Shown one piece after another: positions 19,221 to 27,956 of a stretch of 64,000 nt of DNA. Location of the stretch: positions 5,642,001-5,706,000 of the forward strand of contig NZ_FNSV01000005.1 of assembly GCF_900105905.1 (NCBI RefSeq), given 5' to 3'. Made by a program: the position numbers and the translations under genes. The notes under the pieces were generated by a model, which searched no databases, had not been told where the DNA came from, and worked only from the letters and a program-made list of their open reading frames with translations. How positions within the stretch are numbered: the stretch's first letter is position 1; every line of letters begins with the position of its first letter. This DNA is from Rhodococcus koreensis. GTDB lineage: Bacteria; Actinomycetota; Actinomycetes; Mycobacteriales; Mycobacteriaceae.

Positions 19221-20120
19221 ATGAAACTCGGTGTGGTAGGGCTCGGTCGGATGGGATCGAACATGCGCGAACGTCTGCGTGAGAAGGGGCACGACGTCGT
19301 CGGCTACGATCCGAATCCCGATGTCAGCGACGTCCGCAGCCTCGAGGCCCTCGTCGAGGCCCTTCCCGCACCGCGGGCGGTGTGGGTGATGGTGCCCGCC
19401 GGCGCGCCCACCCGCCAGGTGATCGAGCAACTCTCCCGGCTCCTCGCCCCCGGCGACGTGGTCGTCGACGGCGGCAACTCCCGGTTCACCGACGACAAGG
19501 TGAACGCAGCCCTGCTCGCCGAACACGACGTCCGCTACGTCGACTGCGGCGTCTCCGGCGGCGTCTGGGGACGTCAGAACGGGTACGCGCTCATGGCCGG
19601 TGGCCACGAAGACGACATCGCCCGGCTGCTACCGATTTTCGACGCCCTCCGTCCCGAAGGGGACCGTGCGTACTCGTTCGTCCATGCCGGCGGCATCGGA
19701 GCCGGGCACTACGCAAAGATGGTGCACAACGGGATCGAATACGGGCTCATGCAGGCGTACGCCGAAGGCTACGAACTCCTCGCGGCCGAGGAGTCCATCG
19801 CGGACGTCCCGGCGGTGCTGCGGGCCTGGTCGCAGGGCACCGTGGTGCGCTCCTGGCTGCTGGACCTCCTCGTCCAAGCCCTGTCCGAAGACCCGGGGCT
19901 TGGCTCGATCTCCGGGTACACCGAGGACTCGGGTGAAGGCCGGTGGACGGTCGAGGAAGCGATCGCCCACGCCGTCCCCGCCCCCGTGATCTCCGCGGCT
20001 CTGTTCGCCCGGTTCGCGTCCCGTCAGGACGACTCCCCGGCGATGAAGGCGGTCTCCGCGCTGCGCCGGCAGTTCGGAGGGCACGCCGTCCGCAGCGCCG
20101 AGCCTGTCGAGGTCGCGTAA
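19221..20120 (+). CDS. gnd: 6-phosphogluconate dehydrogenase (short form)
   Basis: The 299-residue protein begins with the coenzyme-binding strand MKLGVVGLGRMGSNM and has VVVDGGNSRFTDD and CGVSGGVWGRQNGYALMAGG motifs, the substrate-binding pieces of 6PGDH, then KMVHNGIEYGLMQAYAEG with the catalytic Lys. It is the short (about 300-residue) type, often NAD-preferring, in contrast to the 470-residue type. It decarboxylates 6-phosphogluconate to ribulose 5-phosphate. ATG at 19221 is chosen; a GTG lies two codons earlier. pgi follows after only 3 bases, so the two genes are co-translated. Confidence 0.92.
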   Translation: MKLGVVGLGRMGSNMRERLREKGHDVVGYDPNPDVSDVRSLEALVEALPAPRAVWVMVPAGAPTRQVIEQLSRLLAPGDVVVDGGNSRFTDDKVNAALLAEHDVRYVDCGVSGGVWGRQNGYALMAGGHEDDIARLLPIFDALRPEGDRAYSFVHAGGIGAGHYAKMVHNGIEYGLMQAYAEGYELLAAEESIADVPAVLRAWSQGTVVRSWLLDLLVQALSEDPGLGSISGYTEDSGEGRWTVEEAIAHAVPAPVISAALFARFASRQDDSPAMKAVSALRRQFGGHAVRSAEPVEVA

Positions 20121-20123
20121 CCC

Positions 20124-21791
20124 GTGACCGCGACGTCCGTATCACCGAGCATCACAGCGTTTCTCGAATGGCAGCGCCTGCAGGACCACTACGGTGACAT
20201 CGCCTCGGTGCATCTGAGGGAATTGTTCGGCGCCGACCCCCGGCGTGGCAGGGATCTGACGGTCACCGCCGGTGATCTGTCCATCGACTACAGCATGAGC
20301 CGCATCGACCGCGACACGCTGCCGCTGCTCGTCGCGCTGGCCCGTGCCGCCGGCCTCGAGGACCACCGCGACTGCATGCTTCGCGGAAACCCGGTCAACA
20401 CCACGGAGAACCGGCCCGCCCTGCACACCGCGTTGCGGCTGCCCGCATCTGCGGAACTGTCTGTGGATGGGCACGATGTCGTCGCCGACGTGCATCGCGT
20501 GCTCGACCGGATGGCCACCTTCACCGACCGGGTGCGCAGCGGCCGGTGGCGGGGAGCCACCGGCCGGCGCATCACCACCGTCGTCAACATCGGGATCGGC
20601 GGATCCGACCTCGGCCCGCGGATGGTGTGCCAGGCGCTGCGCCCCTACTCCCACCCCGAACTGTCGGTGCGGTTCGTCTCCAACGTCGATCCGGCAGACC
20701 TGCTGGCTGCCCTCGACGGCCTCGACCCGGCGACCACCCTGTTTGTCGTCGCGTCGAAGACCTTCACGACGATCGAGACCCTCACCAACGCCACCGCGGC
20801 CCGGTCCTGGGTCACCGGCGCGCTCGGGGAGGACGCGGTCGACCGGCATTTCGTGGCCGTGTCCACCAACGCGGCGAAGGTGGCCGAGTTCGGCATCGAC
20901 CCGGCCAACATGTTCGAGTTCTGGGACTGGGTCGGTGGCCGCTACTCGATCGGCTCGGCGATCGGCCTGCCGGTGATGCTCGCGATCGGACGAGGTGCGT
21001 TCGGCGACTTCCTCGCCGGCATGCACACCGTGGACCGGCATTTCGCGACGGCGCCGCTCGAGTCGAACGCACCGGTCCTGCTCGCTCTGCTGGGTTTCTG
21101 GTATGCGAACTTCTTCGACGCCGAGACCCGGGCGGTCCTGCCCTACGCCAACGACCTCGCAGCCCTGCCGGCGTATCTGCAGCAACTGGCGATGGAATCG
21201 AACGGCAAGTCCGTGCAGCTGAACGGGACGCCGACCGACGTCTCCACCGGGGCGATCTGGTGGGGTGAGCCCGGCACCAATGGGCAGCACGCCTTCTACC
21301 AGCTCCTGCACCAGGGCACCCGCCTGGTCCCGGTCGACTTCCTCGGATTCGCCGCACCGGCCGCCGACCTGCCGCTGAGCGACGGCAGCGGCAGCATGCA
21401 CGACGTTCTGGTCAGCAATCTGCTCGCCCAGCGCAGAGTGCTCGCATTCGGCCGTACCCCGGCGGATCTCGCCGCCGACGGGATCCGCGAAGACCTGATT
21501 CCCCACAAGGTGATGGCGGGGAACCGTCCGTCGACCACGATTCTCGCCCCTGAACTGAGTCCCGGCGTGCTCGGCCAGCTGATCGCGCTCTACGAGCACC
21601 AGGTCTTCACCGAAGGTGTGCTGTCGAACATCAATTCGTTCGACCAGTGGGGCGTCGAACTCGGCAAGGATCAAGCCCTGCAACTACACCGGGCAGTCGG
21701 TGGGGACGGGGTCGCCGAGGGAGTGGACAGTTCCACCGAAGCGATCGTGCAGTGGTACCGGGCAATCCGCGACGGCTCCCCGCGAATGTGA
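20124..21791 (+). CDS. pgi: Glucose-6-phosphate isomerase
   Basis: The 555-residue protein interconverts glucose 6-phosphate and fructose 6-phosphate. PGI signatures are present: VVNIGIGGSDLGPRMV, FVVASKTFTTIETLTNA, FWDWVGGRYSIGSAIGLPV and MESNGKSVQLNG. The GTG start is 3 bases after the gnd stop. With hxlBA, zwf and gnd it completes a closed loop: fructose 6-phosphate made by HxlB is returned through Pgi, Zwf and Gnd to ribulose 5-phosphate. As most genomes carry another pgi, this copy could be dedicated to formaldehyde oxidation. That is inference from the clustering. Confidence 0.95.
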   Translation: MTATSVSPSITAFLEWQRLQDHYGDIASVHLRELFGADPRRGRDLTVTAGDLSIDYSMSRIDRDTLPLLVALARAAGLEDHRDCMLRGNPVNTTENRPALHTALRLPASAELSVDGHDVVADVHRVLDRMATFTDRVRSGRWRGATGRRITTVVNIGIGGSDLGPRMVCQALRPYSHPELSVRFVSNVDPADLLAALDGLDPATTLFVVASKTFTTIETLTNATAARSWVTGALGEDAVDRHFVAVSTNAAKVAEFGIDPANMFEFWDWVGGRYSIGSAIGLPVMLAIGRGAFGDFLAGMHTVDRHFATAPLESNAPVLLALLGFWYANFFDAETRAVLPYANDLAALPAYLQQLAMESNGKSVQLNGTPTDVSTGAIWWGEPGTNGQHAFYQLLHQGTRLVPVDFLGFAAPAADLPLSDGSGSMHDVLVSNLLAQRRVLAFGRTPADLAADGIREDLIPHKVMAGNRPSTTILAPELSPGVLGQLIALYEHQVFTEGVLSNINSFDQWGVELGKDQALQLHRAVGGDGVAEGVDSSTEAIVQWYRAIRDGSPRM

Positions 21792-21818
21792 GCACCGGCG
21801 ACCGCCGGCCCCCCGTGC

Positions 21819-21846
21819 CCGTCACCCGCAGATGCGCGGGTGACGG
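21819..21846. terminator. Terminator-like hairpin after pgi
   Basis: An 11-base stem with a 6-base loop lies 28 bases beyond the pgi stop. It separates pgi from the convergent lysR remnant. No T-run follows. Confidence 0.55.
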
Positions 21847-21871
21847 CCACCACCCATCTCCTGCGCAGTCG

Positions 21872-22652
21872 TCATGACGACGTGCCGGAGGAAGCGGTGT
21901 TGCGGATTGTAGTTGTGGACCGATGCCACCACATGCGCTGGACCAGGGGTGCGAGGGGGACGGGGCACGGGCGGCTCACCAGCCCACGACTGTCGACGGC
22001 GGCGTCGAACAGGCGTGTGGGGACCAGTGCCAGACGGTCGCTGCCGACAACCAGAGGCGGCACCGTCAGATACGTCTCCGTGCTGACCTGCACCCAGGGT
22101 TCGATCCCCCTCAGTCGCAACAGTTGCGCCGCGGAATCTGCCGGGGTCCGACTGTGCCGGACGAGCACCCACGGGAGGGCCTGTAGGTCGTCGATCGAGG
22201 GTCCGTGCGGTGCGGACAGGTGGTGCCGGTCCATCACGATCACCCATTCGTCGTGGAACAATTCCTCACTCGGCAGGTCTCGACCGAGGTCTTCCGGCAC
22301 CAGCATCAAGTCCAGTGCGGTCAAGATCTGCTCCGCCGGCGGCAGATGATCCGGTGCGGCAGGGACGAACCGCAATCGCGCGTTCGGCGCCGTCCAGCAC
22401 GAGTCGAGTGTGCAGGCGCAGTTCCATTCCCAGGGGCGTCAGCTGAAACCGATCTCCGACCCGCCGCAGCAATTCGTCGTCGAAGTGCCTGCGCAGTCGG
22501 CTAAGGGCTGCCGAGATGGCCGGCTGCGAGACGCCGAGTTGCTCGGCGGCCCGGGTCGCGTTCTGGTGATACAGAACTGCGTCGAGCGTGATGAGCAGGT
22601 TCGTCAACGCGGAACGGGTGAAGCAACTTGCCTTCCGGTCAGCACTCGACAT
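21872..22652 (-). pseudogene. LysR-family regulator, internally deleted and frameshifted
   Basis: Two frames make up one broken gene. The first (22652 to about 22385) encodes a LysR helix-turn-helix, NATRAAEQLGVSQPAISAAL then SRLRRHFDDELLRRVGDRF, and the linker helix ending LVLDGAERAIA. The second (about 22375 to 21872) encodes the effector-domain part from RFVPAAPDHLPPAEQILTAL onward, in another frame. At the junction the roughly 45 residues expected for the first strand and helix of the effector domain are missing. The remnant start overlaps the sdaA stop by 14 bases. A NodD-like or PcaQ-like regulator seems to have been lost. It could still give a short DNA-binding fragment. Confidence 0.75.
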
Positions 22653-24021
22653 AGTTGACGGGAACGTTGACCGCGAGGCCGCCGGTGGAGGTCTCCTTGT
22701 ACTTCGAGAGCATGTCGGCGCCGGTCGAGCGCATCGTCTCGATCACCTGGTCGAGACTGACCCGGTGGGTCCCGTCACCGCGCAGCGACATCCGGGCGGC
22801 GTTGATGGCCTTGCCCGCCGAGATCGCGTTCCGTTCGATGCACGGAATCTGCACCAGACCTTCGATTGGATCGCAGGTCAGGCCGAGACTGTGCTCCATC
22901 GCGATCTCCGCCGCGTTCTCCACCTGTTCCGGTGTGCCGCCCAGGATCTCGGCCAGACCTGCCGCGGCCATCGACGCCGCCGAACCCACCTCGCCCTGGC
23001 ACCCGACTTCGGCGCCTGAGATCGAGGCCCGCTCCTTGTACAGCGACCCGATGGCACCGGCAGTGAGGAGAAACCGGATCGCGGTGCCGTCCGGGTCGGC
23101 CTTACCCGCCGGGGTGTAGTGCACGGCGTAGTGCAACACGGCGGGAATGATGCCCGCGGCGCCGTTGGTGGGCGCGGTGACGATCCGGCCGCCCGAGGCG
23201 TTCTCTTCGTTGACCGAAAGCGCCACGAGGTTGACCCAGTCCTCCGCGAATTCCGGTGCACGATCCGGATCTTCGCCATCCAGACGCAGGAACCAGTCGC
23301 GGGCGCGTCGGCGAACCCGCAGTGCACCCGGCAGGTATCCGTCGCGGGAGATGCCACGCTGCTCGCACTCGACCATCACGTCGCGGATGTGCAGCAACCC
23401 GTCGTAAATTTCGATGGTGGACCGCGACTCCCGTTCGATCGACAGCATGAGTTCGCTGATGCTGTATCCGTAGCGGTCGCAGAGTTGGAGGAGTTCCTTC
23501 GCGGACCCGTACGTCAGGCCACGGGACTCGGCGGTGGTGGTCGCGGTGCTCTCCGCCTCCGTGACGACGAAGCCGCCGCCGACCGAGAAGTAGGTCTCCT
23601 TGTGGACCTCGACGTTCCCGCCGGCGTAGGCGGTCAGGGTCATCCCGTTGGGGTGGAACGGAAGAACGGTCAACGGGCGCAGAACAATTTCGTCCTCGGC
23701 GAGCGCGATGTCGCGGGATCCGCCCAGCGAGATGTGGCGGGTGCTGCGGATGATCTCGAGCCGCTGTTCCATCTTCTCGGTCTCGATCTCCTCGGGACGG
23801 TAGCCCTCCAGTCCGAGCAGCACGGCCGACATCGTCCCGTGCCCGGCGCCGGTCGCCGCGAGTGATCCGTACAGGTCCACTCGCACGTCGACGACTTCAT
23901 CGAAAGCGCCGAGCGTGTGGAGGTCGGAGACGAATCGCGCGGCGGCTCGCATGGGTCCGACGGTATGCGAACTCGACGGGCCGACGCCGACGGAGAACAG
24001 GTCGAACACGCTGATGGTCAT
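22639..24021 (-). CDS. sdaA: L-serine ammonia-lyase (iron-sulfur type)
   Basis: The 460-residue protein deaminates serine to pyruvate. It is the single-chain form: the N-terminal beta domain carries GVGPSSSHTVGPM, and the alpha domain carries ENASGGRIVTAPTNGAAG, and CDPIEGLVQIPCIERN with Cys residues that bind the 4Fe-4S cluster. In this island it drains the serine that GlyA makes from glycine plus methylene-THF, so N-methylglycine carbon enters central metabolism as pyruvate. The same grouping is known from Arthrobacter dimethylglycine and sarcosine gene clusters. A perfect TGATATATCA site lies about 170 bases upstream. Confidence 0.95.
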   Translation of the reverse strand: MTISVFDLFSVGVGPSSSHTVGPMRAAARFVSDLHTLGAFDEVVDVRVDLYGSLAATGAGHGTMSAVLLGLEGYRPEEIETEKMEQRLEIIRSTRHISLGGSRDIALAEDEIVLRPLTVLPFHPNGMTLTAYAGGNVEVHKETYFSVGGGFVVTEAESTATTTAESRGLTYGSAKELLQLCDRYGYSISELMLSIERESRSTIEIYDGLLHIRDVMVECEQRGISRDGYLPGALRVRRRARDWFLRLDGEDPDRAPEFAEDWVNLVALSVNEENASGGRIVTAPTNGAAGIIPAVLHYAVHYTPAGKADPDGTAIRFLLTAGAIGSLYKERASISGAEVGCQGEVGSAASMAAAGLAEILGGTPEQVENAAEIAMEHSLGLTCDPIEGLVQIPCIERNAISAGKAINAARMSLRGDGTHRVSLDQVIETMRSTGADMLSKYKETSTGGLAVNVPVNYVEC

Positions 24022-24191
24022 GGAATCACAATCCTGTGTCTGTGCACCTCGAGGGCACGCGGTGGAAGCAGCGGAGGCAGCAGGAAGACTGCGCGCTCAT
24101 ACCGCTTCGCCGAGTTCCTCGGTGTACTGAGCGGGAGTGAGGCGGTCTTCGCAGGACAAAGCCGACCCACCGGAGTGGCAAATCAGCAGAT

Positions 24192-24242
24192 TGATATATC
24201 AGTGATGTGCACCACGGTAGGTCAGGTTGGGGGTGTGGTCAA
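24192..24242 (-). promoter_or_regulatory. sdaA promoter with TGATATATCA operator
   Basis: Reading on the minus strand: TTGACC (24242-24237), 17-base spacer, TACCGT (24219-24214), 12 bases, then the perfect palindrome TGATATATCA (24201-24192). The operator would lie at or just past the transcription start. The sdaA leader from there to the ATG is about 170 bases; no riboswitch fold was recognised in it. Confidence 0.7.
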
Positions 24243-24283
24243 GTATTGTCCGGATAACTTCCGGAAAGTGTTCGTCGACGGTG

Positions 24284-25642
24284 TCAGCGGTGTGCGCTCC
24301 GCGCCGGTTCGAGCACCGACGTGACGGCGCTGAGAAGAAGGAACGAGCCGCTGACGACCACCGGTGCGTCGCCCGCGACCAGTCTCGCCATCGTCACCGC
24401 CTCGATGGGGCATTCGACGGCGATGGAGCGCAAGCCGTGCGTGCGAGCGCGTTCCGCCACTTTCCGTGCGGGCATGCAGGAGGCCGCGCCGGTTCCGCCG
24501 CCGGTCTCGCGGAACTCGGTGGCCACGATCCCTGCCGCAGAGGGCGCGAGTGCGGCAAGAGCGGCGTCGATATCCTTGTCGTCCTTGAAGGCGAGGACCC
24601 AGGTCGAGCGCTGCCCCGGATAGAGGTCCTGCAGCGTCGACGTGAGGGCGGCAAGCTTCACCGCGTTGTGGGCACCGTCGAGCACGAGCTGCTGTCCGTC
24701 GACGGTCGTGCGTCGCTCGAACCGGCCGGGCAGGGTGGCATCGGCCAAGCCGTCTCGAACCCCGGCGGGGTCGAGAGACCAGCCGTCGCGGGCCGCGAGG
24801 AACTCGGCGGCGCGTAGCGCGAGAGCGGCGTTGACGCCCTGGTGGCGGCCCTCCAGGCCGAGTTTCATCGGCTCGCTGTCGTGCAATCGAACGTGCGTGC
24901 CTGCGGCGGAGATGTCGCAGGAGATCGCCCGATCGTCGAGCTGATCGAGCACGCACCGACGCTCCTGCGCCACGGTGGCGATTGTGCGCCGCACCTCACG
25001 GGAGGGGTGGCGCAGGGCGATGCCGTGACCGCCGCGCGGAAGGATGCCGGCCTTGTGCCGGGCGATCGCGGATTCGGTGTCTCCCAGCATGTCGGTGTGA
25101 TCCAACCCGATTCGGGTGATCACGGCGAGTTTGTCGGGTCGGCGGATGGTGTTCGTGGCGTCGAGCAGTCCGCCGATACCGGTCTCGATGACCGCGTAGT
25201 CCACTGGCACGCTCGCAAAGTGGGCGAACGCAATGGCATTGGCCACCTCGAAGAATGTCGGCATCCCGACGTCCGAATCGGCCATGCCCTCGGCGACCGG
25301 GGCGATGCGGTCGACGAGGTCGAGGAACGCGCACTCGGTGATCGGTGCGCCGGCGACTTGGAAACGCTCCAGTATCGAACGGACATGCGGCGACAGGTGC
25401 GCGCCGACCCGCCAGCCGTGGGCGTCCAGGATCGACGCCAGGAAGGTGCTCACCGAGCCCTTACCGGCAGTCCCCGCCACGTGCACCGTGCGCACCGCAT
25501 CCTGAGGCGTCCCCAACCGGTCGTAGAACTCGCCTGCGCGGGCGAGGCCGCTGCTCTTTGCTCCCCGGGGCAGTCGGTAGAGGTAGTCGGTGGCGTCACG
25601 GAAGGAGCGTCCGGGATGCAGACGTGGAATCGAGTGGGTCAT
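24284..25642 (-). CDS. folC: Folylpolyglutamate/dihydrofolate synthase
   Basis: The 452-residue Mur-ligase-type protein adds glutamate to folates (and may make dihydrofolate from dihydropteroate). It has the P-loop GTAGKGSVSTFL, LSPHVRSILERFQV, the ETGIGGLLDATN segment and LGLEGRHQGVNAALAL, all in the family order, and LDGAHN at the start of the C-terminal domain. Location beside pabAB and under a shared divergent promoter suggests that extra folate is made when one-carbon catabolism is induced. It is probably a second copy, since actinobacteria keep a housekeeping folC elsewhere; this cannot be seen here. Confidence 0.92.
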   Translation of the reverse strand: MTHSIPRLHPGRSFRDATDYLYRLPRGAKSSGLARAGEFYDRLGTPQDAVRTVHVAGTAGKGSVSTFLASILDAHGWRVGAHLSPHVRSILERFQVAGAPITECAFLDLVDRIAPVAEGMADSDVGMPTFFEVANAIAFAHFASVPVDYAVIETGIGGLLDATNTIRRPDKLAVITRIGLDHTDMLGDTESAIARHKAGILPRGGHGIALRHPSREVRRTIATVAQERRCVLDQLDDRAISCDISAAGTHVRLHDSEPMKLGLEGRHQGVNAALALRAAEFLAARDGWSLDPAGVRDGLADATLPGRFERRTTVDGQQLVLDGAHNAVKLAALTSTLQDLYPGQRSTWVLAFKDDKDIDAALAALAPSAAGIVATEFRETGGGTGAASCMPARKVAERARTHGLRSIAVECPIEAVTMARLVAGDAPVVVSGSFLLLSAVTSVLEPARSAHR

Positions 25643-25658
25643 GGCCGTACTCCCAACT

Positions 25659-25700
25659 AGTGATATACTAGTAGTTAATACACGGTATACTAAAAGTATT
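25659..25700. promoter_or_regulatory. Divergent folC/pabAB promoter region with variant operator
   Basis: This AT-rich stretch differs sharply from the surrounding GC content. It holds TGATATACTA (25661-25670), two mismatches from the regulon palindrome, inside ACTAGT-N5-ACTAGT. A TATACT box (25686-25691) is a good -10 for pabAB. ATAC-N5-GTAT (25688-25700 region) forms a second short repeat. A -35 could not be fixed. Confidence 0.5.
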
Positions 25701-25740
25701 CCAGCGATCCGTCCGTCGCATCGAAAGCGGAGGTGTATGG

Positions 25741-27840
25741 ATGGTGCAGTCTGTCAGAACCCTGTTGGTCGACAACTACGACTCCTTCACATACAACCTG
25801 GTCGAACTACTCACTGCCGTCAACGGGGTGCGTCCGACCGTGGTACCGAACGATGCGCCGTGGGAATCGATCGACTTCTCGGCCTATGACAACGTAGTCA
25901 TCTCGCCGGGTCCGGGCACGCCGACCGAGCCGTCCGATTTCGGGATCGGCGCCCGCGTCATCGCCGAGGCAGGGTTGCCGGTCCTCGGGGTCTGCCTCGG
26001 ACACCAGGGCCTGTGCGCGTTGTTCGGGGCCGACATCGTGCGGGCGCCGCAGCCCGTGCACGGCAGACTCTCGCCGATCGTGCACACCGGCCACGACCTA
26101 TTCCGCGGACTCCCGTCGCCGATGAACGTGGTGCGATATCACTCGCTCGTTGCGGTGGACCTGCCCGACGTCCTCGAGGTGCTGGCATCGACGGCAGACG
26201 GTCTGGTCATGGCGGTGCGGCACCGGAGCAGGCCGCTCTGGGGAGTCCAATTCCATCCCGAATCGATCTCCAGCGAATACGGGAAGGAACTGTTCGCCAA
26301 TTTCCGGGATCTCACGGCACCGAGTGCGGTCGAACCGCACACCCAGTGCGGGGAACGCGAACAGCTTCCGCCACCTCGCGGCCACCAGCCGTGCTTTGCC
26401 GTCGAGTATCGACGGATAGACCGCTACCCGGACCCCGAACAACTGTTCCATGCCCTGTTCGGAAGCGGTTCGGGAACCTTCTGGCTCGACGGCAGCGCCC
26501 AACCCGAACCGGGCTCCCGCTTCACCATCATGGGGGACTGTTCCGGTCCCCACGCCGAGTACATCACCTACGACGTCGACGCCTCGATAGTGCGCATCAG
26601 CCGGAAGTCGCTGCCCGACGAGCAGATTGCGGGATCGCTCTTCGACTACCTCGACGCACAACTGCGCCTTCGCGCGGTGGAACCGGACCGCACTCTTCCC
26701 TTCGACTTCAACCTCGGCTACGTCGGCTACCTCGGTTACGAGCTGAAAGGGGAGACCGGCGGAGTTCGCGCACACCGGTCCGGGCATCCGGATGCGGCCC
26801 TGATCTTTGCCGACCGGGCCGTGGTGATCGATCACGATCAACGGTGTGTGTACGTCATGAGTTTGAGCACCGCCCCGAACGACGAGCGCAGCAATGCGTG
26901 GTTCGAGACTGCCACCGCCGCAATCGAAAGCCGAGACGCGGCCGTCGACCCGGTGTGCCCACCGGCTGTCTCGGAGCGGCCGACGGGAGCGGAATTCCAA
27001 CTGAGGAACAGCGAGGCGGAGTACCAGTCGCTGATCGGCGAGTGCCTCGAACTCATCAGCGCCGGCGAAACGTACGAGGTATGTCTCACCAATAGGGCAA
27101 CCGTCGAGTTCGGCGTCGATGCACCACGAATCTTCACCAATATCAAGCGACTACACCCGGTGCCGCATGCTGCTCTGCTGTCGTTCCCGGAACTGTCGGT
27201 GGTCAGCGCCTCCCCGGAGCGGTTTCTCCGGGTCGGGGCCGACCGGACAGTGGAATCGAAACCGATCAAGGGAACACGCCCGCGCGGCGCCACGGCCGAC
27301 GAGGACGACACACTGCTCCGTGCTCTCGCCCGGAGCGAGAAGGACCGGGCCGAGAATCTGATGATCGTCGACCTGGTTCGCAATGATCTCTCGAAAGTGT
27401 GCGAGCAGGGGACAGTCCACGTACCGATCCTCTTCGGAATCGAGACGTTTACATCGGTGCACCAGATGGTGTCCACGGTTCGGGGCAGTCTGCGCCGAGA
27501 TGCGACTGTCGTCGACGCGATTCGGGCGCTGTTTCCGGCGGGATCGATGACCGGAGCCCCCAAGATCAGGACCATGGGGATCATCGACGAACTCGAAGGG
27601 ACCGCGCGCGGAGTGTATTCCGGTGCGATCGGATATCTCTCGTTGTCGGGTACCGCCGATTTGTCGGTGGCGATCCGAACGATGGTCGTCACCGACACGC
27701 ACGTTCACTTCGGCGTCGGCGGAGCGATTACCGCCCTGTCCGATCCGGCGGAGGAGTACGAAGAGATCTTGGTCAAGGCGGCGTCGTCGTGCAAGGTACT
27801 CGGAGTCGAGGATCGGCAGTCCGTCGGAATTCTTGTGTGA
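25741..27840 (+). CDS. pabAB: Aminodeoxychorismate synthase, fused PabA-PabB
   Basis: The 699-residue protein makes 4-amino-4-deoxychorismate, a precursor of p-aminobenzoate and folate. Residues 1-190 are a class I glutamine amidotransferase: LLVDNYDSFTYNL, VISPGPGTP, VLGVCLGHQG with the nucleophilic Cys, and GVQFHPESI. The remainder is the chorismate-binding PabB domain: YEVCLTNRATVEF, PIKGTRPRGATADEDD, LMIVDLVRNDLSKVC, and GSMTGAPKIR near the end. No lyase (PabC) domain is attached. It is divergent from folC and shares an AT-rich control region with it. Confidence 0.93.
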   Translation: MVQSVRTLLVDNYDSFTYNLVELLTAVNGVRPTVVPNDAPWESIDFSAYDNVVISPGPGTPTEPSDFGIGARVIAEAGLPVLGVCLGHQGLCALFGADIVRAPQPVHGRLSPIVHTGHDLFRGLPSPMNVVRYHSLVAVDLPDVLEVLASTADGLVMAVRHRSRPLWGVQFHPESISSEYGKELFANFRDLTAPSAVEPHTQCGEREQLPPPRGHQPCFAVEYRRIDRYPDPEQLFHALFGSGSGTFWLDGSAQPEPGSRFTIMGDCSGPHAEYITYDVDASIVRISRKSLPDEQIAGSLFDYLDAQLRLRAVEPDRTLPFDFNLGYVGYLGYELKGETGGVRAHRSGHPDAALIFADRAVVIDHDQRCVYVMSLSTAPNDERSNAWFETATAAIESRDAAVDPVCPPAVSERPTGAEFQLRNSEAEYQSLIGECLELISAGETYEVCLTNRATVEFGVDAPRIFTNIKRLHPVPHAALLSFPELSVVSASPERFLRVGADRTVESKPIKGTRPRGATADEDDTLLRALARSEKDRAENLMIVDLVRNDLSKVCEQGTVHVPILFGIETFTSVHQMVSTVRGSLRRDATVVDAIRALFPAGSMTGAPKIRTMGIIDELEGTARGVYSGAIGYLSLSGTADLSVAIRTMVVTDTHVHFGVGGAITALSDPAEEYEEILVKAASSCKVLGVEDRQSVGILV

Positions 27841-27905
27841 ACGCGCTCGTCACTGCCTCGCGCATCACCTCGGGACGTGAGGTGGTGCGAACCTTATTGC
27901 AGAGA

Positions 27906-27945
27906 TCGGCCCGGGGGACGCCGTCATGTCGTCCCCCGGGGCCGA
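27906..27945. terminator. Bidirectional terminator between pabAB and soxG
   Basis: A 15-base GC-rich stem with a one-base bulge and a 9-base loop lies between the convergent pabAB and soxG genes. Confidence 0.7.
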
Positions 27946-27956
27946 GAACTGTCGCG

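Noticed and set aside
24022..24191. Possible glycine riboswitch in the sdaA leader
   Set aside because: Glycine-related genes often carry one, but the leader on the minus strand lacks the conserved core segments and tandem aptamer pattern. The glyA leader is too short to hold one.
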